48,632 nucleotides of DNA. It comes from a virus. Below are positions 30,759 to 40,394 of the stretch, in pieces; position 1 is the first letter of the stretch, and the number at the start of each line of letters is the position of its first letter. The translations under genes were made by a program, and so were the position numbers. Where the stretch lies: positions 1 through 48,632 of the IMG/VR virus record IMGVR_UViG_3300009032_000002; one strand, written 5' to 3'. The notes under the pieces were generated by a model that saw nothing but the letters and a program-made list of their open reading frames with translations, had not been told where the DNA came from and ran no database searches.

Positions 30759-33700
30759 CTATTTACGCTTCCTCATTGCGGCTTGGTCCCTGGCTCGTAT
30801 TTCTGCCTTGACTTGTGTCATGTCAACGCCGTTGATGTGATAGGTGTTCCCCGGACCTCCGCCAAGGGGCCCACCATCAAAGCTACCAGATGGGGAGGTG
30901 GAGCGGGGAGAGCCGACTCCGCCGGAACGAGCAGCCCCGGCGGGGGCCACAACCCCGCCAGTGCGAAGATTGCTCGCATTGGCCATTTGGGCGTCAGCCA
31001 GCACTCTGAACAGACCCGACTCGAACGCCAGATCCAGTGCCCGTCCAGGGCTGTCTAGTGGCAGTACCACCTCACGTCCGCGCTCTCCTAGCATGGCATA
31101 AGTGAGCTGATCAATTACTCCCCCATTGGCCAGAGCCGCATGGACGTGATTGTGGTGAGCCGCCATAGTGGCCCCATCGTAAGCCTTGTCGGACACGCCA
31201 CCTGGGCCCGAATAGATCAATTCCGACAACACGCCCAGCATGGGGGCAAATGCGCGGTCGATACGGAGCAATCCGGGGCTATCGTAGTTGGCATCCCCTG
31301 GGGCCCCGAAGTCAACGGCCCTGGAGGATGCGTGATAGCTGGTTCCGCCAGGACGGAAGGTTGAGTTGACCAAGTAGGGGACGCCAGCAGCCTGGAGGTA
31401 CTGCATCAGCAAGGGATAGCTCCCGGGGCGTTTGTTGGCACCAAGAAACTCTCGCCAATGGCCGACATCGAAACCATCAGGAACGGCGCCCTGGAGATCA
31501 AACCCTTCAGGTAGGCCGGGAATGCGCGCTGTCATCTCCCGCTGGATTGCCTCGTTGGCCCCTTCGGAGTAGTCGATGATGCCGGTGTTCAGGCGACGGA
31601 TGCTGGAGTCCCCGATGCGGGCCGAGGCATCGTTGGAGTAACCGGCCATGAGGGCAGCCAACATGGGGGAGACGGTCCCCTCGAAGTCCGTGCGGTACTG
31701 GTCCAAGTTGAGGCGCTTGATGGTAGAGCCGACCGCATCCTTGCGACCCTCCACATGGGCCTTTCCGGTGCTACGGGAGTCCCCGGCGGCCCACCAGCGC
31801 CTTTCTCCGCCGCGGAATGCCTGGAGCTGGCCTTTGGTCATGTTGGCCATCATCTCGCGGCTCATGACACCTTCGCCCCGCTGGAGCTTGGCCATCATTT
31901 CCATGGAGTTGAGATCAGAGGCATCCGTCATGGTGCCGCCCTCCCCCACGACGCCACCAGAGTGGAAGGTGGGAACGGCAAAGCTTGTGGGGATGGCGAT
32001 TCCCACCCCGAAGGAATCTGATACTCGGTTGATCAGGTTGGCGAAGGGGGGCCAGACGGACGAGCCGATGAAAGCAATGGGGTTACGGAAACCGTTGGCG
32101 ATGGATCGCGACACGATCGCCATGGCCGAGGGGATTTGTAGAAACGCGTGAACCATCGCGGTTACATAGTTGACCACATTGAGTGCCATGATGCTTGAGG
32201 CGGATTGGATGGAGTCAAAGGAGAAAGTGGCAATCGCTACGGCCGTCTGGAAGCCAGCGATGACCTCCTCTAGACCAACTATGTGCAGGACAATGGAGAC
32301 GTGTACGTCCCCTACTGCCGGTCCTGCCACTCCGGCCCCTCCGGGGAGTTGGATGGAGCTGCCCGCCGCCCCCCCAACGGAGGGAACGGCCGGGAGGGCA
32401 GCGGGGTCCAGGAAATCACCACTGAAGATCCCAGATGCGGCAAAGGCCACGTCCGTTGGCACCTCTCCGCCCTTGATGGCCGTTCTTACGGCGAACTGGT
32501 AGAGCCCAGACTCCTGGAGGAGCGAGGCCGCTCGGTCGGGCTTGGTTAGGGGGATGATGACCTCAGGACCGGCCTCGCCAATACGGGCGAAGATCTCGCT
32601 CCCAACGATACCACCATCGCTGAAGGCCTTGGCGTTCCCACCCAACCCGGCAGCCGCAGCGATGTTCCCAACCATGATGCTAAGTTGCTTCAGCCCCTCT
32701 ACGTCCAACCCCGTTATGCCAGCGGGGTCCAGCGTGATGGCCGCCTGAATGGCCACGGGGATGTCTATAGCCTTGATGCCTTCCATTTGCATCAGCTTTA
32801 GGACGGAATCAATCACCCCAGGGTTTTGCTCTAGGGTTTTGAATACCAAATCTATCTGCTGTTGACTGGCGTTGTCCTTTAGCAAATCCCCCAGAATGAG
32901 TTGCTTCTGGTCTGCCGTTATCCCAGCAATGGGGCCAACGCTGGGCAAAATCTCCAGAAAGGCCTGGATCTTACCAATTGACACGACCCCAAACGCAATC
33001 AGAGCTGCCACTTGATCGGGAGAAAGTGGCCCCCCGATGGTTTTGCCCAGAATCTCCAAATCGGATTGAAGACTCCCCACCCTAAGGGAACCACCGGCGA
33101 TCAGGGGAGCAATTTGCTCCCAAGTCCACCCTGCGGGCGGGGCCCCGCTGACGACATCAAGCAGGACGTTTAGGTTAGCCTGGGCTTGAACCCCCCCCGT
33201 AAGCTTGGTGATCTGATCGGCCGAAAGGGGCCCCGCTATCCGGCCCTGGATGACAGCCGTAAACTTGGCGGCGTTTTCCTCGGTGCCTTGGCCTGCCTTT
33301 CTCATGATCTCGGCCACTAATTGAGCGTCATTGTCGCCCGTGACGCCCAACCGGAGCGTAGCTTGCAGCTCCATGGCGTTGACCCCCAGTAGCTTGTCAA
33401 CCAATTCCTGAGCTTGCTGATTGGACAAATTCAGTGGACCATCGGGAGCTGTGGCGAATTTGAAAACGCTGTCCCTTAGGGTGGTCCACCGCTTGTTGAA
33501 CTCCTCCACCTTGAAGGCGTCGGACCCGAATAAATCCTTGCCCAGTTCCGCCTTGAGGTCCGCAGCGGATCCCGATATGGCACGAAGGGCATCAAAGGCC
33601 CCCTTGGCCCCTTTCTGATCTGCCCTAATGGCATCTCTGCTGAAGACCACCCCGCCCCCTGCTCCAATTTTGAGGCTGTCGATGTTTTCTTTGATGACAT

Positions 33701-36700
33701 CGAAGAGGGCCGCCGTGCTCTCCTTTGCGTCCTCTTGTCCGGGGATCAGTTCACGCAACCTCCGCTTGGTCTCGTCTAGGACGGCATTCACATCCTCCAG
33801 ACGGTGTAGCCAATCCTTACTACCGCTTGCTAGACTCCGCTGGGCCTCCTCAGACTTTTTGATCAAGGGTTCCATGACGGCAAATTGCGCCCTCGCCCGG
33901 TCCGAATCCTCGGCGAATTTCCTCAGGGCATCACCACCCAACTCCTTGTCAAAGAAAAGCTTGGCGGCCTTCTTGAATCTATCGAGAGAGTATTCCCCCT
34001 TGAGGAAAGCGTCCCCCACCAAATCCGTGAGCCCCGAGAATGCCTGTTGCACGTCATGCCCAAGCGCCAGTCCATCCTTCCGTACAAGCTTGAGCGAGAT
34101 CCCCAGGCCCGCCACCCTATCTATGTCCTTGGGGTCCACAATGTCCCCCACCTTGAACCCCTGCGCCCCAGCCTCATTCAGCATGCGAAGATCGTCCACC
34201 TGGACCAAGAGGCTATTTATGTCCTTCGATGCGGACTTATCCCCATAGGTATCGCGGAGCCTCTCATAAAACTCAACTGCGCTATTGCCTCCCTCAACAA
34301 ATGACTCTCCCAAATCGCCCACATTGGTGCCCAGCAGGGAGAGGGTTGCCCCAATGGATGCCATGTTATTGGGGTCCAGGGCGTCCATCTGGCTTGCAAA
34401 AATTTCAAGGGATCTATCGCCAGAGATCTTGCCGTTTCCGGACTTGATCTCGTCGAAGAGGGTTTCGATCTGACTTCCAATCCCTGCAAATTCGGGGCTA
34501 GCTTGATTCAAGAGCTTTACGGCGGCCCCGGCGGCTATCCCGATAAGAGTCAGAACAACCAGAAGCGGATTCCCCGTGGAGGCAGCTTGGAAGAGGGACG
34601 TAACGGCAATGGCCGTCGCCGTTATCTTCTCCGTCAGGGTATCGGCGCTGGCAGCGAGGGATCCAGCGAAGAACCCCTGAAGGGCCGTTCCCGCATTGGC
34701 GCCAGCATTTCCTATGTCGGCGAATGCCGCCTTCAGTTTGGGACCAATCTTCGATGCAAAGTCAGAAGCCCTGTTGCCGAATTGGAGCACCCTGTCGGCC
34801 ATATTGGCTACGCTGCCTCCGATTGTTGCAAGGCGGGTGCCGAAGTTGCCGTTCGCTAACACCGAGATGAAGTTCTTTAGTCCGTTCCCGGCCATGTTGA
34901 GGCCGCCTCGGCTGGACCCCATCTCCTCTAGCTTCAACCCCAGAGTCCCCACGTTTGTTGCCAGCGCGTTAAGGGACACCACCCTGGCTGCTTGTGAGCT
35001 AAAGTAGCGCAGCCCATCTCCTGCCGTGGCAACCCTTTTCCCAAAGATCTCAAGCCGCCCCCCCGCTCCGTCCGTTCCTACCTTGAGCGCCAACATCCTG
35101 ATAGTCATGAGAAATAGCAAGGGGATAAAAAGGTCACCGAGAATACCCGTCAAGGGCTTGATGACGAGCAAGAGGGATTCAAATACAGATGCCGCCAATT
35201 TCAAAATGCTCCAAAGTGCGAACAGCGTCGCTTTGGCCACATCCAGAACGGGCTCCATTTGCTCCCAGATCTTCAACCCAGCAGCACTTACGGACTCCCA
35301 AAGGGTCATTTGTTCCGTTATGTCGAAAAATCCACGGACAAGGTCAACGATTCCCCTTCCGATCCCCTGTAGGGTCTGGACGAACTTCTGAAGTTCCGCG
35401 TTGCTCCCAAGGCTCTGATAGAACCCCCCCAGGGCACCGACGAGTTCTAGTATTCCGCGAGATGCCTCAATGGCCCCATCGTAAATGGTGGAGAAGAATT
35501 TCAGCATACTGCCGTCGGCAACCCAGTCTCGAATAGAGACCGCTAACTCCAGTATTTTGGGCGCTAGGGTGTCCCCCAGGGCCCCAGCAAGCCCCCCTAC
35601 CACCCCAATAATCCCACCCAAAAGGTCTCTGGCGACCCCCAAGGCTACTGGCAGAACAATGCCGAACAGGTCAACCAACGGGGCAAGAGCAGAGCGCAAT
35701 GCTTCGCTTTGTGCATAGGCCAGTGCCAGGAAGCCGATGAATATGCCCATAGCGGCCACGGCTGCGGCGAAGGGGCTAACTAGTGCCGACAGGGCCGCAA
35801 GGCCAGCCTGAAGTCCCTTGTGAAAGAAACCTAGCAGAATCAAGACGGGGCCAAGAGCAGCGATGAAAGCCCCTACGCCAAATACCAATTTGAAGATCTC
35901 TGGGTTCGTCTCCGCTATAGAGCGAGCGAAACTAGCTAGATTGGTAGCTAGATTGGAGAAGAAGGCCAAAACCCCCGATTCTCCCACCAGGATGAACAGC
36001 TCCTGCATGGCATTCTTGAGCTGGCTGAATTGGAAACTGGCGGTGTTCTTGATGATGTTCGCCATGGCCTCAGAGGCCCCACCGGCGTTTTGCAAGCCCT
36101 TGGTGAGCTTCTCAAGTGCCCCCGGGGTCTGGCCAATAAGGGCCAAGAGTCCAGGTCCGGCCCTTTGGGCAAACAGCTTCATGGCGTCGGCGGTAGAGAT
36201 GCCCTTAGCGTCAAGGAAGGATAGGATTTCCGTAAGGGGCTTCATCTTGCCCGTGCTATCCAGGACCTGAAGGCCGTACTTCACGTGGATTTTAGTCAGT
36301 TCCTCCAGGGAGGTGCCATCCGCCTCCACTTCCCCTCGGGCCTCCTCCATGGAGATCCCCAACTTGGTAAAGATCTCTGCATTTTGCTTGGTGGGGATGA
36401 TGAGGCGGGTGATGATGCCGCGAAGGGCGGTACCGCCAAGACTGGCATCAAAGCCCGCTTGCGCCAAGAGACCAAGAGATGCGGCCGTTTCCTCGAACGT
36501 AAGCCCCACGGCGGCAGCTACGGGACCGGCATAACGGAACCCCGTCACCAAGTCGGTGATGTTGGTGGTGGTCTTGGCCGAGGTGACGGCCAGGATGTCC
36601 CCGGCTCGCTCGAACTCAGACGCTAGCGCATCAGCCGTACCGGGACGAACTCCACCAAAGATGCTCTTGACGTCTAGGCCAGAGGTGGAGAGAGAGCCGC

Positions 36701-37817
36701 CAAAGCCGGTGAAGACCTTGATGAGTCCCTCGGCGACCTGGTTGACTTCGGCGCCCTCCACGGTGGCGACGTTGGCAATCGTCCTGAATACGCCCGACAG
36801 GGTAGATTCTCCCTGGATGCCCGCACGCGCCAACTCCACGAAGGCATCCGCTACCTCATTGGCAGAGAACTTGGTGGTGCGGGAGAACTCAAGAGCCTTG
36901 ACGGATAGTTGGTCGAACGTCTGCTTTGCCTGCTTGCCGAAATCCGCTATGGCCTCGGGCGTATTGCCCGTAAAATCAGCAGCGACGGCCGAAGCGGTTT
37001 TGAGCGAAAGCTCAAATTGGCTGGCCGTCTCTACGATGTTCTTTCCTGCCTGGATGAGGGGGCGGGAGACGCCGTACGTGAGCGCCTGCCCCATGAGCAA
37101 TGCCCGCTCTCCTGAGCGCGACAACGCATGGGACATCTGGTCGAGACGACTGCGGAAGCTGGCCGCCTCGGCTCCGGCGGCCCGCATCTGCCGCGAGGCG
37201 TCCGCCACCCCCACTCCCACAAGTGCCTGCTTGGCTTGTTTGGAAACCCCCACCATGGCACCAGAAACGGCCTTGCCGAATTGGTTCAAGTCTGGGTCGA
37301 TCCTGACCTTGATGTTCTGCGAAACCTTCTTTAACTGATTGCGCAATTCTGTGCTGAAGCCAGTCAGATCTGGCTTGGCCAATACCTTGATGCTGGGGGC
37401 CTTGACCCCGTTGGCAAGACCCCTAAGGGCAGCGTCAAAGCCCTTGAGGTCCGGCTTGGCCTGGATCTGAACGGAACGAAGCTTTAGGCCCTTGGCAAAG
37501 GCATTTAACTCAGATTGTACGCCCTTGGCGCTGACCTTGAGGCCCACGGGGACGGCAGCCGTCTTGATGCCCTTTGCCGCCGCCATGGCAGACTTGTTGA
37601 GGCTAGTGGCGTCCACTGCCATCTTGATCTTGATGGGATTGGCCGAAACCCCCTTCACCGCATCCCGTATGGATGCCGTAAAGCCTATTGGATCTGCCTT
37701 CAACTTGACTTTGACCTCAGGGGTCCGAATGCCCTTCAGTTGAACTCGGAGCGCGGCAGAAAACCCCGACGTGTCGGGAATGATCTTGATCTTGGCAGAA
37801 CCTACTACATCTGGCAC
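30759..37817 (-). CDS. tail tape measure protein with M15-type peptidase domain
   Basis: 2352 residues from a GTG (GAGGT upstream). The first 200 residues hold a repeated unit of about 40 residues (VKLKADPIGFTASIRDAVKG, QAKPDLKGFDAALRGLANG, LAKPDLTGFSTELRNQLKK). Next comes a TP901-type core (SQFELSLKTASAVAADFTGN, KFSANEVADAFVELARAGIQ), then several hydrophobic segments and long helices. Near the C-terminus, SYHASSRAVDF (2160-2170) and HHNHVH (2221-2226) give the H, D and H ligands of an M15 or D-Ala-D-Ala-type peptidase. Two GERGxEVVLPL-type repeats lie near the end. It sets tail length and probably helps DNA pass the cell wall. At about 0.15 nm per residue the tail would be roughly 350 nm. 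Confidence 0.92.
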   Translation of the reverse strand: MPDVVGSAKIKIIPDTSGFSAALRVQLKGIRTPEVKVKLKADPIGFTASIRDAVKGVSANPIKIKMAVDATSLNKSAMAAAKGIKTAAVPVGLKVSAKGVQSELNAFAKGLKLRSVQIQAKPDLKGFDAALRGLANGVKAPSIKVLAKPDLTGFSTELRNQLKKVSQNIKVRIDPDLNQFGKAVSGAMVGVSKQAKQALVGVGVADASRQMRAAGAEAASFRSRLDQMSHALSRSGERALLMGQALTYGVSRPLIQAGKNIVETASQFELSLKTASAVAADFTGNTPEAIADFGKQAKQTFDQLSVKALEFSRTTKFSANEVADAFVELARAGIQGESTLSGVFRTIANVATVEGAEVNQVAEGLIKVFTGFGGSLSTSGLDVKSIFGGVRPGTADALASEFERAGDILAVTSAKTTTNITDLVTGFRYAGPVAAAVGLTFEETAASLGLLAQAGFDASLGGTALRGIITRLIIPTKQNAEIFTKLGISMEEARGEVEADGTSLEELTKIHVKYGLQVLDSTGKMKPLTEILSFLDAKGISTADAMKLFAQRAGPGLLALIGQTPGALEKLTKGLQNAGGASEAMANIIKNTASFQFSQLKNAMQELFILVGESGVLAFFSNLATNLASFARSIAETNPEIFKLVFGVGAFIAALGPVLILLGFFHKGLQAGLAALSALVSPFAAAVAAMGIFIGFLALAYAQSEALRSALAPLVDLFGIVLPVALGVARDLLGGIIGVVGGLAGALGDTLAPKILELAVSIRDWVADGSMLKFFSTIYDGAIEASRGILELVGALGGFYQSLGSNAELQKFVQTLQGIGRGIVDLVRGFFDITEQMTLWESVSAAGLKIWEQMEPVLDVAKATLFALWSILKLAASVFESLLLVIKPLTGILGDLFIPLLFLMTIRMLALKVGTDGAGGRLEIFGKRVATAGDGLRYFSSQAARVVSLNALATNVGTLGLKLEEMGSSRGGLNMAGNGLKNFISVLANGNFGTRLATIGGSVANMADRVLQFGNRASDFASKIGPKLKAAFADIGNAGANAGTALQGFFAGSLAASADTLTEKITATAIAVTSLFQAASTGNPLLVVLTLIGIAAGAAVKLLNQASPEFAGIGSQIETLFDEIKSGNGKISGDRSLEIFASQMDALDPNNMASIGATLSLLGTNVGDLGESFVEGGNSAVEFYERLRDTYGDKSASKDINSLLVQVDDLRMLNEAGAQGFKVGDIVDPKDIDRVAGLGISLKLVRKDGLALGHDVQQAFSGLTDLVGDAFLKGEYSLDRFKKAAKLFFDKELGGDALRKFAEDSDRARAQFAVMEPLIKKSEEAQRSLASGSKDWLHRLEDVNAVLDETKRRLRELIPGQEDAKESTAALFDVIKENIDSLKIGAGGGVVFSRDAIRADQKGAKGAFDALRAISGSAADLKAELGKDLFGSDAFKVEEFNKRWTTLRDSVFKFATAPDGPLNLSNQQAQELVDKLLGVNAMELQATLRLGVTGDNDAQLVAEIMRKAGQGTEENAAKFTAVIQGRIAGPLSADQITKLTGGVQAQANLNVLLDVVSGAPPAGWTWEQIAPLIAGGSLRVGSLQSDLEILGKTIGGPLSPDQVAALIAFGVVSIGKIQAFLEILPSVGPIAGITADQKQLILGDLLKDNASQQQIDLVFKTLEQNPGVIDSVLKLMQMEGIKAIDIPVAIQAAITLDPAGITGLDVEGLKQLSIMVGNIAAAAGLGGNAKAFSDGGIVGSEIFARIGEAGPEVIIPLTKPDRAASLLQESGLYQFAVRTAIKGGEVPTDVAFAASGIFSGDFLDPAALPAVPSVGGAAGSSIQLPGGAGVAGPAVGDVHVSIVLHIVGLEEVIAGFQTAVAIATFSFDSIQSASSIMALNVVNYVTAMVHAFLQIPSAMAIVSRSIANGFRNPIAFIGSSVWPPFANLINRVSDSFGVGIAIPTSFAVPTFHSGGVVGEGGTMTDASDLNSMEMMAKLQRGEGVMSREMMANMTKGQLQAFRGGERRWWAAGDSRSTGKAHVEGRKDAVGSTIKRLNLDQYRTDFEGTVSPMLAALMAGYSNDASARIGDSSIRRLNTGIIDYSEGANEAIQREMTARIPGLPEGFDLQGAVPDGFDVGHWREFLGANKRPGSYPLLMQYLQAAGVPYLVNSTFRPGGTSYHASSRAVDFGAPGDANYDSPGLLRIDRAFAPMLGVLSELIYSGPGGVSDKAYDGATMAAHHNHVHAALANGGVIDQLTYAMLGERGREVVLPLDSPGRALDLAFESGLFRVLADAQMANASNLRTGGVVAPAGAARSGGVGSPRSTSPSGSFDGGPLGGGPGNTYHINGVDMTQVKAEIRARDQAAMRKRK

Positions 37818-37838
37818 AATTCGACCTCGTTGGCCATT

Positions 37839-38156
37839 TTAGCGCATCTTTGTCCCCGGCGCTAACGTTTCCGTCTTACTCCAGGGGTCATAGTCGGCAT
37901 CCCACCAGGAGGGGGCTTCCTTGCCCTGAAGTTCGGCCGGTAGGGTGGGGTCGTCCACGATGATTCCGCCACCTTCGCCAATACGTCCACGAAGAAGCGC
38001 CTGTACGCGTTGGCGCCCCTCCATGTCGTGCCCCTCAAGGAGGTCCGCCAGGACAAAGTTCAGCATGAGAGAAATGGGCAGGTAGGGAAACCTGACGGGG
38101 TGCCCTGATTTAGCCCATTTGCCATCCAGCTCATCCAGGTTCGCCAAAATGAACAT
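37839..38156 (-). CDS. second tail assembly chaperone-like frame
   Basis: 105 residues, located between the first chaperone-like gene and the tape measure, where siphoviruses encode the longer chaperone product. ISLMLNFVLADLLEGHDMEG and a closing SWWDADYDPW are compatible with chaperone C-termini. The ATG at 38156 has no Shine-Dalgarno. The frame is open upstream, through the stop of the first gene, to 38210. A -1 frameshift could therefore fuse it to the first gene, or it may be translated by re-initiation. Confidence 0.55.
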   Translation of the reverse strand: MFILANLDELDGKWAKSGHPVRFPYLPISLMLNFVLADLLEGHDMEGRQRVQALLRGRIGEGGGIIVDDPTLPAELQGKEAPSWWDADYDPWSKTETLAPGTKMR

Positions 38157-38173
38157 GGTGAGGTGGATGGCTA

Positions 38174-38210
38174 CTACGTAGGGCGGCCAGCCACCTCTGT
38201 GATGAGCGTC
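38174..38210 (-). other. candidate -1 frameshift window joining the two chaperone frames
   Basis: This is the only stretch where the first frame (stop TAG at 38174) and the second (upstream stop TGA at 38211-38213) are both open. I find no classical X-XXY-YYZ heptamer. The only re-pairing that looks possible is CCT to CCC two codons before the stop (C-CCT-ACG). The claim is positional and weak. Confidence 0.3.
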
Positions 38211-38557
38211 TCAATCACCTTGTTCAGCTCTTCCATCTCAATGACCGGCTGAGCACGACGCAGGTAGACCTCGAATCGGGCAATATCGTCGGGGTGGATG
38301 GCGGCCTGAAGGAACTGCCTCATGGCGCGAAGCTGTTCTCCCTGGGTGGCCTCGGGGTCTGAAGCCAAGCCGAGATCCAAGAGGACAATGCCAGGGAGCC
38401 TCTCGGCCGTCTTGAAGTTTTGGTCGCGGACCTCAATGCTGCGGGGCTTGATTTCTTCCTCAGCGCGGATGGTGTCCAGAACTTCGCCCTGGAGGGGCTG
38501 TTGGGCTGCTGTTGGGGCCGCACTGACTACTGGCTGCCCTGGGGTTAGATCACTCAT
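38174..38557 (-). CDS. tail assembly chaperone-like protein
   Basis: 127 residues. Residues about 35-125 (SIEVRDQNFKTAERLPGIVL, LRAMRQFLQAAIHPDDIARF, VIETLITEVAGR) look like the N-terminal product of a tail chaperone pair: a helical protein with IHPDD followed by a long C-terminal helix. It stands directly before the tape measure region in transcription order. Such proteins coat the tape measure until the tail tube assembles. The start at 38557 follows an AGAG-type ribosome site. Confidence 0.65.
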   Translation of the reverse strand: MSDLTPGQPVVSAAPTAAQQPLQGEVLDTIRAEEEIKPRSIEVRDQNFKTAERLPGIVLLDLGLASDPEATQGEQLRAMRQFLQAAIHPDDIARFEVYLRRAQPVIEMEELNKVIETLITEVAGRPT

Positions 38558-38614
38558 GTGTTCTCTTTTCGTGAGGCGGGAGCAAGCTCAACCGCATTAC
38601 CACTTTAGCATACT

Positions 38615-38995
38615 CTAGATAGATCGTATAGCCTCTACCAAGGCTCGTACCAAATAGGGGTTGGGCCGACTGGCAGGCTGATTTGTCTGGTTGGTCACGA
38701 TAATGCGGGGCCTGCCTCGGCTTGCAGGGAAGGCCTGGATGCCCTTGCGCACATAGGCGGGATGCCCCTCGTGGATGGAACGCGCATACGCCGTATTGGC
38801 CACAATCGCCACCCCCCCATCGGCAAGAAGTTCCATGTAGAGCGAATTCCTAAGGGCCCCCGACCTGACCGGCACCTGGCGCTTAGCGTCAGCCAGAACG
38901 CGCCCCCCTAGTCGCTTGATGTAAATCCCCACGGGCCCCGTAGGGGAGTGCATCAGAGCAGAGATCAGAGCGGGGTTTAGTTCAATGTCCTTCAT
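38615..38995 (-). CDS. HK97 gp10-like head-tail/tail completion protein
   Basis: 126 residues from the ATG at 38995, which overlaps the upstream stop as TGATG. ADAKRQVPVRSGALRNSLYM, then VAIVANTAYARSIHEGHPAY, is the recognisable core of HK97-gp10-like proteins (a basic helix, RSGxLRxS, then YAxxxHxG). It probably joins or completes the tail at the neck. The next gene in line would normally be the major tail protein, but here only about 57 nt of leader separate it from the chaperone gene. Confidence 0.75.
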   Translation of the reverse strand: MKDIELNPALISALMHSPTGPVGIYIKRLGGRVLADAKRQVPVRSGALRNSLYMELLADGGVAIVANTAYARSIHEGHPAYVRKGIQAFPASRGRPRIIVTNQTNQPASRPNPYLVRALVEAIRSI

Positions 38996-39534
38996 CAACA
39001 ACAAGCCTCAAGTTCCACAGTGAAGCGCCATGTCCAACCGGCACACCCGCCGTCAGGGCATTCGGGAGTCAAGTCGCCCCAGCCGATTTCCAGACAGTTG
39101 GTATTGGATGGGAACAGATCGCCAGCGCACGAGGCCTGCTGGAGGCAACACATCAGAATCCTGGCATCCACCATCAACAGCTCCGTGGCGGCCTGTTGAT
39201 CGGATGCGGAGGGGAATGGATTGAAAGCATCATCCACCAGGGTGGGGTAGCAGGGGCGTACTAGCGTGAGACCAAAATCCACCACACTCCCAAGATTGCA
39301 GCAACGATCCCACAGGCGTCCGCCCGTAGGGTAAGCGGCGTCCTGGAAGCCCCTGGAGGGACGAATGCGCTCAATCCAAAGGGCCAGGAAATCACAGCAG
39401 TCGAAGGCGGGCAGGCAATGGGAAAGGAAGCAGTCCGCCGGTTGGCCCAATGGGGTCTCAAGCAAACACTCGCATGCCACATCCAGGATGGACTGCGATA
39501 CCTCTTGGAGGTGTGTGGCTGTAAGGATCGGCAT
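38995..39534 (-). CDS. head-tail connector / tail terminator-like protein
   Basis: 179 residues, Cys-rich. DCCDFLALWIERIRPSRGFQ and later LMVDARILMCCLQQASC match the plan of actinophage connector proteins that lie between the head-tail adaptor and the gp10-like protein. The ATG follows the adaptor gene by 1 nt. The many cysteines (CC pairs) resemble those in the tail proteins of this phage. Exact ring position cannot be told from sequence. Confidence 0.6.
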   Translation of the reverse strand: MPILTATHLQEVSQSILDVACECLLETPLGQPADCFLSHCLPAFDCCDFLALWIERIRPSRGFQDAAYPTGGRLWDRCCNLGSVVDFGLTLVRPCYPTLVDDAFNPFPSASDQQAATELLMVDARILMCCLQQASCAGDLFPSNTNCLEIGWGDLTPECPDGGCAGWTWRFTVELEACC

Positions 39535-39535
39535 G

Positions 39536-40345
39536 CTACCCCGTGTAGGTTACGCGCTTGCCGGGGCGATCGGGACGATGAACCCTAGCGCGACGCTTCA
39601 GTTTGGATGGGTTGACGCTGGCGAGCCAGAGATCGACAAGATAGATTCCCGTCTTGCCGTTGTCCAGGAAATCCAGTGGGTCGGCAAAGTCCAGAGAAAC
39701 GCCTTGGCGGTCAATGTGCTTTAGGCGGGCGGGGAGGCAGTTGTCTCGACCACAACGAGACTTGGCTAGTTCGCAGGCGAAGGCGGCGGCGGCGATTTGT
39801 CCGTCAATCGGCACGGGTTTGCCGTACTCGTACTCCACCGTGAAGACGCCAGGGTCCCCCGGATCCCCAACCAGATTACTGCTGCACGGCCAGTGCTCCC
39901 CGTCGGTTCGCACCAGCCACCGATAGGCCTCGATCCGATAGGACGTGGGGGGCACGATCGCTCCGTCGGCCGTTACCTCGATGATGTTGTTGACGGTTGC
40001 GGGCAACTTGACCCGTTCCAGGCTACATCGGTCGTTGCATGTCCCAACGTTGATCCAGTCACCGTTGGCTGTCGGGACGGGGTAGCTGGGGTAGGGGTTG
40101 AACAGCCAAAACCAGTTGTTGCCCCCCCAGGCCACATCGCAACAGCCGCACGTGTCGGAACAAATCCATACCGTACGGGTGCAAATGCCGGGGAATTGGC
40201 GCCCCGAGAGTCTGTAGAGGATGGCGGTAGCGAAAGCTATGTCGTCCGTAAGATCGTACAGGGGGTCAAGGCCCACGCAGCATTCCCTTACGGAAGCATC
40301 GTCGGTCCATAGACTACAGGGGACATCAACGGGGGGGGCGGCCAT
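39536..40345 (-). CDS. head-tail adaptor protein
   Basis: 269 residues. YRLSGRQFPGICTRTVWICS, VDG-like GAIVPPTSYRIEAYRWLVRT, VFTVEYEYGKPVPIDGQIAA and DRQGVSLDF followed by DFLDNGKTGIYLVDLWLASV form the chain of conserved blocks that I know from actinophage head-tail adaptors just after the capsid genes. It heads the tail operon here: TAGAAT lies exactly 6 nt before the ATG at 40345, so a leaderless mRNA is predicted. The capsid genes that normally precede it are absent, replaced by a 200-nt non-coding gap and the RNA ligase unit. Confidence 0.8.
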   Translation of the reverse strand: MAAPPVDVPCSLWTDDASVRECCVGLDPLYDLTDDIAFATAILYRLSGRQFPGICTRTVWICSDTCGCCDVAWGGNNWFWLFNPYPSYPVPTANGDWINVGTCNDRCSLERVKLPATVNNIIEVTADGAIVPPTSYRIEAYRWLVRTDGEHWPCSSNLVGDPGDPGVFTVEYEYGKPVPIDGQIAAAAFACELAKSRCGRDNCLPARLKHIDRQGVSLDFADPLDFLDNGKTGIYLVDLWLASVNPSKLKRRARVHRPDRPGKRVTYTG

Positions 40346-40351
40346 CCCTCC

Positions 40352-40357
40352 ATTCTA
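40352..40357 (-). promoter_or_regulatory. -10 box TAGAAT of the tail operon, with CTGACA -35
   Basis: Minus-strand TAGAAT with 6 nt to the adaptor ATG. CTGACA lies 18 nt further upstream and fits a -35 element, making this one of the stronger promoters here. It probably drives the long unit from 40345 downward. Confidence 0.55.
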
Positions 40358-40394
40358 GACTACTTTTTGCCCGCATGTCAGCCATCCCCTCCGT

